From: Streptomyces sp. NBC_01296
Lineage (GTDB): Bacteria > Actinomycetota > Actinomycetes > Streptomycetales > Streptomycetaceae
Assembly (NCBI RefSeq): GCF_035984415.1
Contig: NZ_CP130720.1
Location: forward strand, 1,736,001 to 1,800,000
DNA: 64,000 bases
Direction: 5' to 3'
The position numbers and the translations under genes were made by a program. Below the pieces are notes generated by a model, which saw nothing but the letters and a program-made list of their open reading frames with translations, ran no database searches and was not told the origin of the DNA. Of this stretch, positions 32,614-39,412 are shown one piece after another (position 1 is the first letter of the stretch; each line of letters begins with the position of its first letter).

Positions 32614-33416
32614 GGGAGCAGCCAATCGACGGGGCGCTGTGCGGCGAGGTGGACGGCTCCGGTGACCGGTGTCGTGGAGTCGACGGGGTACGGGGGCCCG
32701 CCCGCGGAGGACCACCGGTAGCCGGAGGTGGTCGCGGAGGAGCGTTCGAGCTGCACGAGCACGGCGACGGGGTCGCCCTGGCGGGCGAACTGGGCGGCGA
32801 GGCGGGAGTCGCCGAGGAAGCCGCTGAGCTGCGCCTGCGTCTGGGGCGCGCGGCCGACTTCCTTGACGCGCCCGCGCAGCACGCCGAACTGCTGCTGGGG
32901 GGCGGACTGGACGGTCAGGTCGACCGGGGCGCCCACGCGGATCTCCGCGCCGCTGCCGCCGGACACGTAGAGCACGGCCACCAGCGGGTCGTCCGTGTTC
33001 TTCACGCGTTCCACGGTCGCCACGTCCGCGCCCGTCGTGACGACGGAGCCCGTCTTGGCGACCAGGGTCGTCACCCGCCCTCCGGCCACCACGCGTACGG
33101 TCCGCTCACCCTGGTCCGTGGCGAGCTGGAGCAGCGGCGCGCCGGGGGACAGCAGTTGGCCCTCTTCGGCAAGCACGGCGGTGACCTGTCCGGCGAAGGG
33201 GCTCTGCAGCAGATAACTGCCCTCGGCATGCGTGAGGATGCCGGGTGCGCTCAGCTTGGAGGAGACGGATCCGGTGAATGCCCAGAAAGCCGCGGCAGCC
33301 ATGACGACGACGGTGACGGCGAGAACGAGTCGGCCCTGCGGGCGTGCGAAACGTACGGGCAGATCGAGCTCTTCCGGCGATTGCAGCTTGGAGAGCGCCT
33401 TTTGACGGAACTGCAC
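32610..33416 (-). CDS. HlyD-like membrane fusion protein of the NHLM system
   Basis: 268 aa. One membrane helix lies at about 28-50 (LVLAVTVVVMAAAAFWAFTG). A lipoyl/biotinyl-like hairpin follows (GSYLLQSPFAGQVTAVLAEE GQ ... LLSPGAPLL), then a beta-barrel segment (VGAPVDLTVQSAPQQQFG). It is shorter than classical HlyD and lacks the long coiled coil, fitting the TIGR03794-like adaptor of Gram-positive NHLM systems. It links the peptide exporters across the membrane-wall space. It lies 100 bp downstream of the precursor gene, behind a hairpin, and overlaps the peptidase transporter start. Confidence 0.9.
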   Translation of the reverse strand: MQFRQKALSKLQSPEELDLPVRFARPQGRLVLAVTVVVMAAAAFWAFTGSVSSKLSAPGILTHAEGSYLLQSPFAGQVTAVLAEEGQLLSPGAPLLQLATDQGERTVRVVAGGRVTTLVAKTGSVVTTGADVATVERVKNTDDPLVAVLYVSGGSGAEIRVGAPVDLTVQSAPQQQFGVLRGRVKEVGRAPQTQAQLSGFLGDSRLAAQFARQGDPVAVLVQLERSSATTSGYRWSSAGGPPYPVDSTTPVTGAVHLAAQRPVDWLLP

Positions 33417-33459
33417 GAACTATCCTTCGCCTGCATTCTGCATTCTTGAAACGGGCACC

Positions 33460-33495
33460 CGTGAACCCCGGAACGAAGACGTCCCGGGGTTCACG
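33460..33495 (-). terminator. Hairpin between precursor peptide and export genes, likely attenuator
   Basis: A perfect 12-bp stem (CGTGAACCCCGG with its complement) and a 12-nt loop lies 21 bp after the precursor stop and 43 bp before the adaptor start. Partial termination here would give more precursor mRNA than transporter mRNA, as in many bacteriocin operons. Confidence 0.8.
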
Positions 33496-33516
33496 CGCGC
33501 TGCCGGCCGGCTCGGC

Positions 33517-33735
33517 TCAGAGGCCGGCGACACCGGCGCGGACGCCGACGATGCCCTCGACCTGGCCGGGCAGGGCCAGCGCACCGTGGACCGTGTCCAG
33601 CGAGGTCACGGTGTTCACGACGTGGAAGACGTCGCCGGTGACGGCGCCGAGGAGGCCACCGGAAATGCTGACACCGCCGGAAACCGCGTCCAGTTCGTCG
33701 TCGGCGATCTCACGGGTCTCGATGTCGTTACGCAT
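33517..33735 (-). CDS. Double-glycine-leader precursor peptide, cysteine-free core
   Basis: 72 aa. Leader residues 1-21 (MRNDIETREIADDELDAVSG G) carry the ELxxVxGG motif recognised by C39 peptidases. The predicted core is 51 residues, rich in Gly, Val, Leu and Ala, with one His, one Arg, no Cys, and several Thr/Ser; another GG follows five residues later. With no Cys it cannot form lanthionines or disulfides. It is the first gene of the operon with its cognate exporter, so export is almost certain. The role could be an antimicrobial, a surface-active or a signalling peptide; I do not recognise the core. Confidence 0.88.
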   Translation of the reverse strand: MRNDIETREIADDELDAVSGGVSISGGLLGAVTGDVFHVVNTVTSLDTVHGALALPGQVEGIVGVRAGVAGL

Positions 33736-34168
33736 GATGTGCGCACCCTTCAGTTGTCTGAATGTTTCTCAAATGGCGTGGGCGGTCTGCAACAAGGCGG
33801 TCCGACCACTTCCGAACATCACTTCGGTGGGCAGATGTAAGCACGCGAACGGGTCGCCCGGCCAACCGTGTTGACGCTCCCTCTCGCGCCAGGTGACCGT
33901 TCCCCCGGCGGGCTTTCCGATTGATTCGACGGATCGCCACGGGTTCTCCACAAGATCGAGTAACAAAACAAAACACCCCACCACCCCCACACCGCAAACC
34001 CACCCAAACCCTCGCCGCGGACGCAGGCCGCCACCACAGCTCGAGGGAGAGATGTAACGGGAGGTACCCCCTCCACTTTCACCGCGTGAAGATTTCCGGG
34101 AGCGGCATTCCGTGACGGGCCGACCACGATCCGTGCCGATCGGCGCCCTCCCGGCTATGGTCGGCCCC
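33736..34168. promoter_or_regulatory. 433-bp divergent region with G-quadruplex-like tract
   Basis: No credible gene. It must hold the precursor-operon promoter (leftward) and the acylphosphatase promoter (rightward). From 33963 to 34011 the plus strand is nearly pure A and C with C-runs at 33976-79, 33984-88, 33999-34001, 34003-05 and 34009-11. The minus strand, which is the sense strand of the precursor operon, therefore has five G-runs that could fold as a G-quadruplex. Confidence 0.6.
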
Positions 34169-34444
34169 ATGGAACGAGTGCGCAGCCGAGTGATCGTCCA
34201 CGGCGTGGTGCAGGGCGTCTTCTTCCGCGACACCTGCCGCCGCACCGCCGTCGATCGCGGCGTGGCCGGCTGGGTGCGCAACCTCCCGGACGGGACCGTC
34301 GAGGCGGTGTTCGAAGGACCCGCGGCCGCCGTCGCCCGCATGGTCGACTGGGCCCACCGAGGCCCGAACGGCGCCGACGTGACCCGCGTCCAGCTCCAGG
34401 AGGAACAGCCCGAGGCCCTGGAAGGCTTCGAGATCCGCGCCTGA
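34169..34444 (+). CDS. acyP: Acylphosphatase
   Basis: 91 aa from the ATG at 34169. The signature VQGVFFRDTCRRTA holds the catalytic Arg that binds phosphate, and GWVRNLPDGTVEAVFEG holds the conserved Asn. Such small cytoplasmic enzymes hydrolyse acyl phosphates such as 1,3-bisphosphoglycerate. Length and fold order fit the family fully. It is a single gene followed by a strong terminator. Confidence 0.96.
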   Translation: MERVRSRVIVHGVVQGVFFRDTCRRTAVDRGVAGWVRNLPDGTVEAVFEGPAAAVARMVDWAHRGPNGADVTRVQLQEEQPEALEGFEIRA

Positions 34445-34467
34445 ACCCACCCGCCGAAAAAACGGAG

Positions 34468-34499
34468 AGGCCGTCCTCCCCCGAAGGGGAGAACGGCCT
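34468..34499. terminator. Bidirectional hairpin terminator
   Basis: AGGCCGT-C-CTCCCC pairs with GGGGAG-A-ACGGCCT around a CGAA loop: 13 pairs with one C/A mismatch. It lies between acyP and the convergent GNAT gene. The same arms, including the mismatch, recur beside both att repeats of the island. Confidence 0.9.
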
Positions 34500-34636
34500 G
34501 CGCGGATTCCATCCGTCCGCCGTGCTGGGGCGGAGTCTTCCGGCGGGTGCGCCGGCCTCGTGGCGCTCGACCGCACCAGCCGAATGGAACCCCGGCACGT
34601 GCACCCCGTAAGCCGCTCGACAGCGGCCCAGGCCGT

Positions 34637-35308
34637 CTAGCTGCCGGCCGCTTCGGTTTCGTGGCTGCGGGCCGCGGGGCGGCCCGACACTCGGACCTCC
34701 AGCGCTTGCTTCGCCTGCGGCCATTCCGGCCGGGTGATGCTGTACACCGCCGTGTCGCGTATCCAGCCGTCCCGCATGACCATGTGGTGCCGCAGGACAC
34801 CCTCGTGCGTCGCGCCCAGCCCGGATATCGCCGACCGCGACTTCGTGTTCCGTACGTCCGTGAGCAGCTCGACCCGGTTCATCCCCATCACCTCGAAGGC
34901 ATGCTTCAGCATCAGCAGCTTCGCCTCGGTGTTCATGCCGGTTCGCTGCCAGGACTCCGCGAGGAAGGTCCAGCCGATCTCCAGCCGACGCTGCGCGGTG
35001 TTGATCATCATCAGCCGCGTCGAGCCGATGACCCGCCCGGTGGCCGCGTCCACCGTCGCGTACGGGAGCTGCGTGCCCTCGGCGCGGGCCGCCGTCGCGT
35101 CTTCGATGAAGCCGCGGACATCATCCGGGTGCGGGACGAGCGTCACCGCGAGATTCCACAGGCTGCCGTCGCGAACCGCCTCGCACAGCCCGTCGTGATG
35201 CCGGAGCTCCAGCGGCTCGAGCCGCACACGCTCCCCCGTGAGCGCCGCCGGCTCCGCCGACGCCTTCGCCCGCTCCATGTCCGCCCCGCCCGTCCCCGTG
35301 ATCGCCAC
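34637..35308 (-). CDS. GNAT-family N-acetyltransferase
   Basis: Up to 223 aa; an ATG at 35278 (MERAKASAEPAALTGERVRL) is the more probable start. The fold elements are clear: RVRLEPLELRHHDGL at the start, TRLMMINTAQRRLEIGWTFL, then acetyl-CoA-binding GMNTEAKLLMLKHAFEVMGM and VELLTDVRNTKSRSAI. This is the RimJ-like branch acting on protein N-termini or small amines. It converges with acyP, sharing the terminator at 34468-34499. Confidence 0.88.
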   Translation of the reverse strand: MAITGTGGADMERAKASAEPAALTGERVRLEPLELRHHDGLCEAVRDGSLWNLAVTLVPHPDDVRGFIEDATAARAEGTQLPYATVDAATGRVIGSTRLMMINTAQRRLEIGWTFLAESWQRTGMNTEAKLLMLKHAFEVMGMNRVELLTDVRNTKSRSAISGLGATHEGVLRHHMVMRDGWIRDTAVYSITRPEWPQAKQALEVRVSGRPAARSHETEAAGS

Positions 35309-35443
35309 CGACGGCCAGACCCTATCCGCCGCCGACGATCACGACACCGGGTTTTCCCCGTGCAACAACAGGCCCGGCCCGCCCGGGCGCCGTGGCGGCA
35401 GGCGACCGCCGATGCGCCTCACGCAGGATGGCAGACTGCGCGG

Positions 35444-35959
35444 ATGATCGATGATCTCCCCTCCGGCCTGATGGCCCGGCACCTCGCCGACGGCGACCAT
35501 CTCCGTGTGCTCGCCGTACTGGACGCGTGGTGGGGCGGCCTCAAGGGAGAGGCGGGGTCGACGGAACGTGCGCTGCTGCTGCCCCGGCTGTACTTCCAGC
35601 ACTTCACCACCACCAGCTTTCTGGTCGAACACGACGGTGGCGAGATTGCCGCCTTCCTGGTCGGTTTCCTCTCGCAGACAGAACCCGAATCCGCCTATGT
35701 GCACTTCGTCGGCGTCGACCCGGCGCTGCACGGGCAGGGTGTCGGGCGCGCCGTCTACCGGGCCTTCTTCGAGCTCGCCCGGTCGCATGGGCGCCGTTAC
35801 GTGAACTGCATCACCAGCCCGGAGAACACGGCGTCACAGGCATTTCACACCCGGCTCGGCTTCACGGCCTCGGGCGTGAAGGCGGACTACGACGGCCCCG
35901 GACTCGCCCGGGTGGCGTTCACCATCGACCTTTCCGGTGATCCGGGGGCCACCCGCTAG
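35444..35959 (+). CDS. GNAT-family N-acetyltransferase
   Basis: 171 aa. The acetyl-CoA site is HFVGVDPALHGQGVGRAVYR (Q-x-x-G-x-G/A-like), with the substrate-side strands CITSPENTASQAFHTRLGFT. It belongs to the general GNAT family; substrate unknown. It is the last apparently intact gene before the eroded stretch that runs to the island boundary. Confidence 0.87.
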   Translation: MIDDLPSGLMARHLADGDHLRVLAVLDAWWGGLKGEAGSTERALLLPRLYFQHFTTTSFLVEHDGGEIAAFLVGFLSQTEPESAYVHFVGVDPALHGQGVGRAVYRAFFELARSHGRRYVNCITSPENTASQAFHTRLGFTASGVKADYDGPGLARVAFTIDLSGDPGATR

Positions 35960-36105
35960 ACAAGTGGATCCGAGTCGCAGAGCAGCGGCGGGGCGGCCCG
36001 GCCCTCGCCTTCCTCCTGTCTCGTCGTCGGTCTCCACGAACAGTGCGCTCAAAAGGGTGTTCAGGTCGGCCGTCACACGCTGATCTCGAACACCGTCGCG
36101 GTCCA

Positions 36106-37215
36106 CTACGGCGGCGACCAAGCGGCCGCCGCGGAAACAGTGGCGCTGATCGCCGAGGCCAGCGGCTCGGCGTTCGCGGTGCGGGCCAGGTTCGGCGAGA
36201 GCGGCGCGGTGGACCGGTTGTGTCGGCGCGTTGACGTCGCACCGGGCGGGGCGGTGGCCCAGATGTCCAGCAGTTGATCGGCCGCACGGAAATTGTCGGG
36301 TGAATCCACGTTGCACACGACGGTCACGGCCGTGTTGCGGTCCGGGCTGACCTTGAAGGTGCTGTGGAATCCCTCCCAGTCGCCGCGATGCACCAGGCTC
36401 TTGTCGGGCAGAAGGAGGATTCCGGCCCCGTACCGCCCTTGTTCGATGCCGCGCGGGCGCAGGACGTCACCCACGCTCACGGCTCCCTCCGTGACTCCGG
36501 TGAGCAGTTCCGTGCCACCGATGCGACCGGTGCGGTAGTTGTCGGCCCAGCGGACGAATTCCCCGGGAGTGGCTTGGACGGACCCGTCTCCGTACTGCTT
36601 CCAGGGGGAGGAATCGGGAGTGAAGGAGCCGTCCTTCGCGTCGTACGACTTCGCCTTTCCGGGAACGTCCACCGCCGGGGACAGCGTCATGCGCAGGTGC
36701 AGCGGGGTGAAGAATTCCTGTTGGAGGAAGGTCGGGAACGGCTTGCCGGTGACCCTCTCGACGACATGGGCCAGGAGGACGTAGTTGGAGTTGGAGTAGG
36801 AGAAACGCTTACCTGGCGGATCTTCCGGCCGTGAGGCGAGGATGGCTGCGATCGCTTCCTTCTGGCCGGCCGGATCCGTCAGCTCGATGCCCTTGGCCTC
36901 CAGCAGATCCTGGTAATCGGCAATGCCGCTGGTGTGACGCATCAGGTCGCCGAGCGTGACGTCCCGCGTCCAGGCGGGCGGGTTGTCGAGGAAGTCGGAC
37001 AGGGGGTCCTTCAGCGCGAGCTGGTGCCGTCCGGCCAGCAAAAGGACGGCGTCCGCGGTGAATTGCTTGGAGTTGGACGCCATGTCGAAGACCGTCTTCG
37101 CGGTGATGGCGCGCCCGGTCGTCAGAGCCTGCGGGCTTGCGACACCGGCCAGTACGACCGCGACCACGGCGCCCCCGGCGGTGCACAGCGAGGCCGTCCG
37201 ATGCACGGCGATCAC
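36106..37215 (-). CDS. Serine hydrolase (class C beta-lactamase fold), lacking an N-terminal segment
   Basis: 369 aa from a GTG with AGGAAAG upstream. A hydrophobic signal-like start (SLCTAGGAVVAVVLAGVAS) runs directly into TTGRAITAKTVFDMASNSKQ, which holds the SxxK nucleophile motif (SNSK). In the family about 35-50 residues normally precede this point; they are absent, so an in-frame deletion is likely. The YxN motif is YSN in GKRFSYSNSNYVLLAHVVE. The third motif region is VHRGDWEGFHS. The C-terminal 45 residues look non-homologous. It may be inactive. Confidence 0.7.
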   Translation of the reverse strand: MIAVHRTASLCTAGGAVVAVVLAGVASPQALTTGRAITAKTVFDMASNSKQFTADAVLLLAGRHQLALKDPLSDFLDNPPAWTRDVTLGDLMRHTSGIADYQDLLEAKGIELTDPAGQKEAIAAILASRPEDPPGKRFSYSNSNYVLLAHVVERVTGKPFPTFLQQEFFTPLHLRMTLSPAVDVPGKAKSYDAKDGSFTPDSSPWKQYGDGSVQATPGEFVRWADNYRTGRIGGTELLTGVTEGAVSVGDVLRPRGIEQGRYGAGILLLPDKSLVHRGDWEGFHSTFKVSPDRNTAVTVVCNVDSPDNFRAADQLLDIWATAPPGATSTRRHNRSTAPLSPNLARTANAEPLASAISATVSAAAAWSPP

Positions 37216-37557
37216 CTTCTTTCCTGGATTCCAGAAGCCACGGGTCAAGGGGCGATCTCGAACCTCGGGGGCTTGAGGTCCTTGAGGCAGGCAGTGCTCG
37301 GGAAAGTCGGCGTGCCGAAGAAGGAGCCGATGATGGCTTGGGCGCACTGCGGGGGCCTGGCACACGCAGTGGACGGCCACCCCGGGCAGGCACACCCGGA
37401 CGGTCCGCGCCTCGGATGCCTCGGGCCGCATCCAGCCCTCGAGCATCCGTGGAACCGTGGCGGATTCGGCAACAACGCCGTCCGGCGCGCACCCGTCCTG
37501 TGCTGCTGAGTTCCCGGCCCCGGTCCGGGCGCTCAGCCAGGCGTTCGTGTCTGCCGT

Positions 37558-37779
37558 TCACGGTGCCGCGGGGCTGCCTTCCGTCGGCTCCGCGGCCGGC
37601 AGGTCTTGCACCTGCCGGTCGTAATCGTCGAGCAACTGGCGGAGGTGGTCCAGTGACTCGGCCGGTACGTCGGCCGGAGCGGACTCCACGACGTAGCGGG
37701 CAGCCGTGACCAGTGCGGACAGTTCGTACACGTGGAACGTGCCTCGGAGTACCGCCGGGCGCAGTCTCTCCAACAACAT
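37558..37779 (-). CDS. Small protein coupled to the AhpD-like gene
   Basis: 73 aa from the ATG at 37779, four bases past the AhpD-like stop codon, so it is in the same operon. It reads MLLERLRPAVLRGTFHVYEL and continues into SALVTAARYVVESAP and a helix rich in Leu, Asp and Gln. It has no membrane segment, signal or cysteine. I do not recognise it. The tight coupling suggests it works with the AhpD-like protein. Confidence 0.65.
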   Translation of the reverse strand: MLLERLRPAVLRGTFHVYELSALVTAARYVVESAPADVPAESLDHLRQLLDDYDRQVQDLPAAEPTEGSPAAP

Positions 37780-37783
37780 TCGG

Positions 37784-38179
37784 TCAGCCCTTGGACCGTA
37801 CGTACTCGACGACCTGTCCGAGCTCGGAGGCGAACTGGTCGTAGTCCTCCTGCATGCCGTTGATGTAGGCACTCCAGCCCAGACTCGCCTTCGCGTAGTG
37901 CACGGCCTCCTGGATCTCCTCGTCCGTGGCACCGAAGAGCTTGGCGGCCTCGGCGTGGAACAGGCTGCAGTACCGGCACTTGGTCTCGGCGTGCAGCCCG
38001 ACGCCGATCAGCTCCTTGTACTTGTTCGGGATCAGCGTCTCGCCGAGTTCGATCCGCTTGAAGATCTCCCACTCCGGGCCGAGCAGCTCGGTGGGGATGC
38101 TCTGGAAGAAGTGCGGCACCAGGCCCAGGGTTTCCTTGATGTCCGCTTCGACATCGGCGCGACTGACCGCGGTCGTCAT
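37784..38179 (-). CDS. AhpD-like carboxymuconolactone decarboxylase-family protein
   Basis: 131 aa from the ATG at 38179 (MTTAVSRADVEADIKETLGL). The diagnostic motif is ETKCRYCSLFHAEAAKLFGA: a CxxC pair and a His three residues later, as in AhpD alkylhydroperoxidase-type proteins. In this family these residues give thiol-disulfide or peroxidase activity. It is followed at once by a 73-aa small protein. Which oxidant or partner it serves is not evident. Confidence 0.9.
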   Translation of the reverse strand: MTTAVSRADVEADIKETLGLVPHFFQSIPTELLGPEWEIFKRIELGETLIPNKYKELIGVGLHAETKCRYCSLFHAEAAKLFGATDEEIQEAVHYAKASLGWSAYINGMQEDYDQFASELGQVVEYVRSKG

Positions 38180-38466
38180 GACGACCGCCTCCTCCGAAGG
38201 CTCCGCGTGCCCGACCGGGCTCGCCCGCGCCGACCGCGAGCGTGTCGGCACCGGTCCTCCACGGGCTCGGACCACCGTTGCGACCACACGCCACTGCTCC
38301 GGCGGAGAGCGCCCTCTGGCACCGGCGGGCCCTCACCTCAAGCCTACGCATCTCCACCGTCTCCGGCGACGGACGGAGGTCGGCCCACATCCTTCGACCT
38401 CGGACCGGTCACCCTGGCGGGCTCCCCGGCCGGGTACGGGTTCCCCAGAGGACGGACGGACGGCCC

Positions 38467-38799
38467 TCACTTCGCGGGCTGCTGCATCCACACGTCCTGG
38501 CCGGGGTCGCCGCCTTCCGCCCGTACCGCCAGCCGGCCGACGTAGTGCTGCCAGCCCTCGGCGTGCGCGGCACAGGCCTCGGGGGACGGCAGTCCACTGT
38601 GGACGAGGCGCAGCAGCGTGCCGTCGGGGACGGGCTCCAGGGTGATCTCCACGGTGCTGGAGCCGGGCGGGACGGGCATGGGGCCGCGCTCCCAGCCCCA
38701 GGTGAAGACGAGCCGCTTGGGCGGGTCGAAGCGGCCGGAGGCGACGTTCTCGCCCGTGACGCGGGTGCGGTACGAGCCGCCGGGCTCGAAGGAAAAGGT
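38467..38799 (-). pseudogene. N-terminally truncated AHSA1-type SRPBCC gene
   Basis: The minus-strand frame from about 38799 reads TFSFEPGGSYRTRVTGENVA, then FDPPKRLVFTWGWERGP and the AHSA1 tail GWQHYVGRLAVRAEGGDPGQ. These match the C-terminal two thirds of the AHSA1/START family. The expected N-terminal segment (VWRALTDPALLARWLG-type) is missing: at about 38798 the sequence changes to a different gene fragment on the other strand. Only a short product from an internal ATG (38679) could be made. Confidence 0.75.
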
Positions 38800-38924
38800 C
38801 CCACTCCGGCTTCCCGAGCGGCGGGGCCGAGATCCCGATGATCAGCGAGACCTGGGGCATCCTGACGACCCGCCTCAAGGGCTACGCCGAGACGGGCAAG
38901 TCCAACCCATTCTTCACCGTCTGA
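38799..38924 (+). pseudogene. C-terminal remnant of a second SRPBCC-type gene
   Basis: The plus-strand frame reads SHSGFPSGGAEIPMISETWG, then ILTTRLKGYAETGKSNPFF and a stop. This resembles the C-terminal end of an SRPBCC/ATPase-activator-like protein. There is no start or upstream body: the other fragment abuts it head to head at about 38798. It ends 8 bp before the intact SRPBCC gene, suggesting the two once formed an operon. Confidence 0.65.
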
Positions 38925-38932
38925 GGATCCCG

Positions 38933-39382
38933 ATGAAAGTCGACGTGCTGACCGAGACCGTGATCGCCGTTCCGTGCGAGCGGGTCGCCGCTTACGTGGC
39001 CGACCCCTCCCACGCGCCGGAGTGGTACGAGAACATCTCTTCGGTCGAGTGGCAGACCCCGCCACCCGCCGCGCTCGGCTCGCGCATCGCGTTCGTCGCC
39101 CGCTTCCTCGGCCGGCGCCTGGCCTACACCTACGAGATCACCGCGTACGAGCCCGGCCGCCGACTGGTCATGCGCACCAGCGAAGGCCCCTTCCCCATGG
39201 AGACCACGTACACATGGGAGCCTCACGGGGAAAGCGGCGCCCATACCCGCATGACCCTGCGCAACCGGGGTGAACCCAGCGGCTTCGCCACGCTCGGCGC
39301 ACCGGTGATGGCGGCCGCGATGCGCCGCGCCCAGCACAAGGACCTGGCACGCCTCAAGGCCCTCATGGAGCGGCACGCCTGA
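38933..39382 (+). CDS. SRPBCC-family protein
   Basis: 149 aa from the ATG at 38933. It begins KVDVLTETVIAVPCERVAAY and continues VADPSHAPEWYENISSVEW, the usual start of polyketide-cyclase/dehydrase-like START folds; the long C-terminal helix (MRRAQHKDLARLKALMER) closes the ligand pocket. Members bind hydrophobic small molecules; a specific ligand cannot be given. Its upstream operon partner is reduced to a remnant. Confidence 0.85.
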   Translation: MKVDVLTETVIAVPCERVAAYVADPSHAPEWYENISSVEWQTPPPAALGSRIAFVARFLGRRLAYTYEITAYEPGRRLVMRTSEGPFPMETTYTWEPHGESGAHTRMTLRNRGEPSGFATLGAPVMAAAMRRAQHKDLARLKALMERHA

Positions 39383-39412
39383 GTCGCACTGAGTCGCACC
39401 GAGCACGCAGCT

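Noticed and set aside
33728-34003. 91-aa minus-strand frame upstream of the peptide gene as a second precursor
   Set aside because: It is Arg-rich, has no double-glycine leader, and crosses the G-rich tract; probably not coding.
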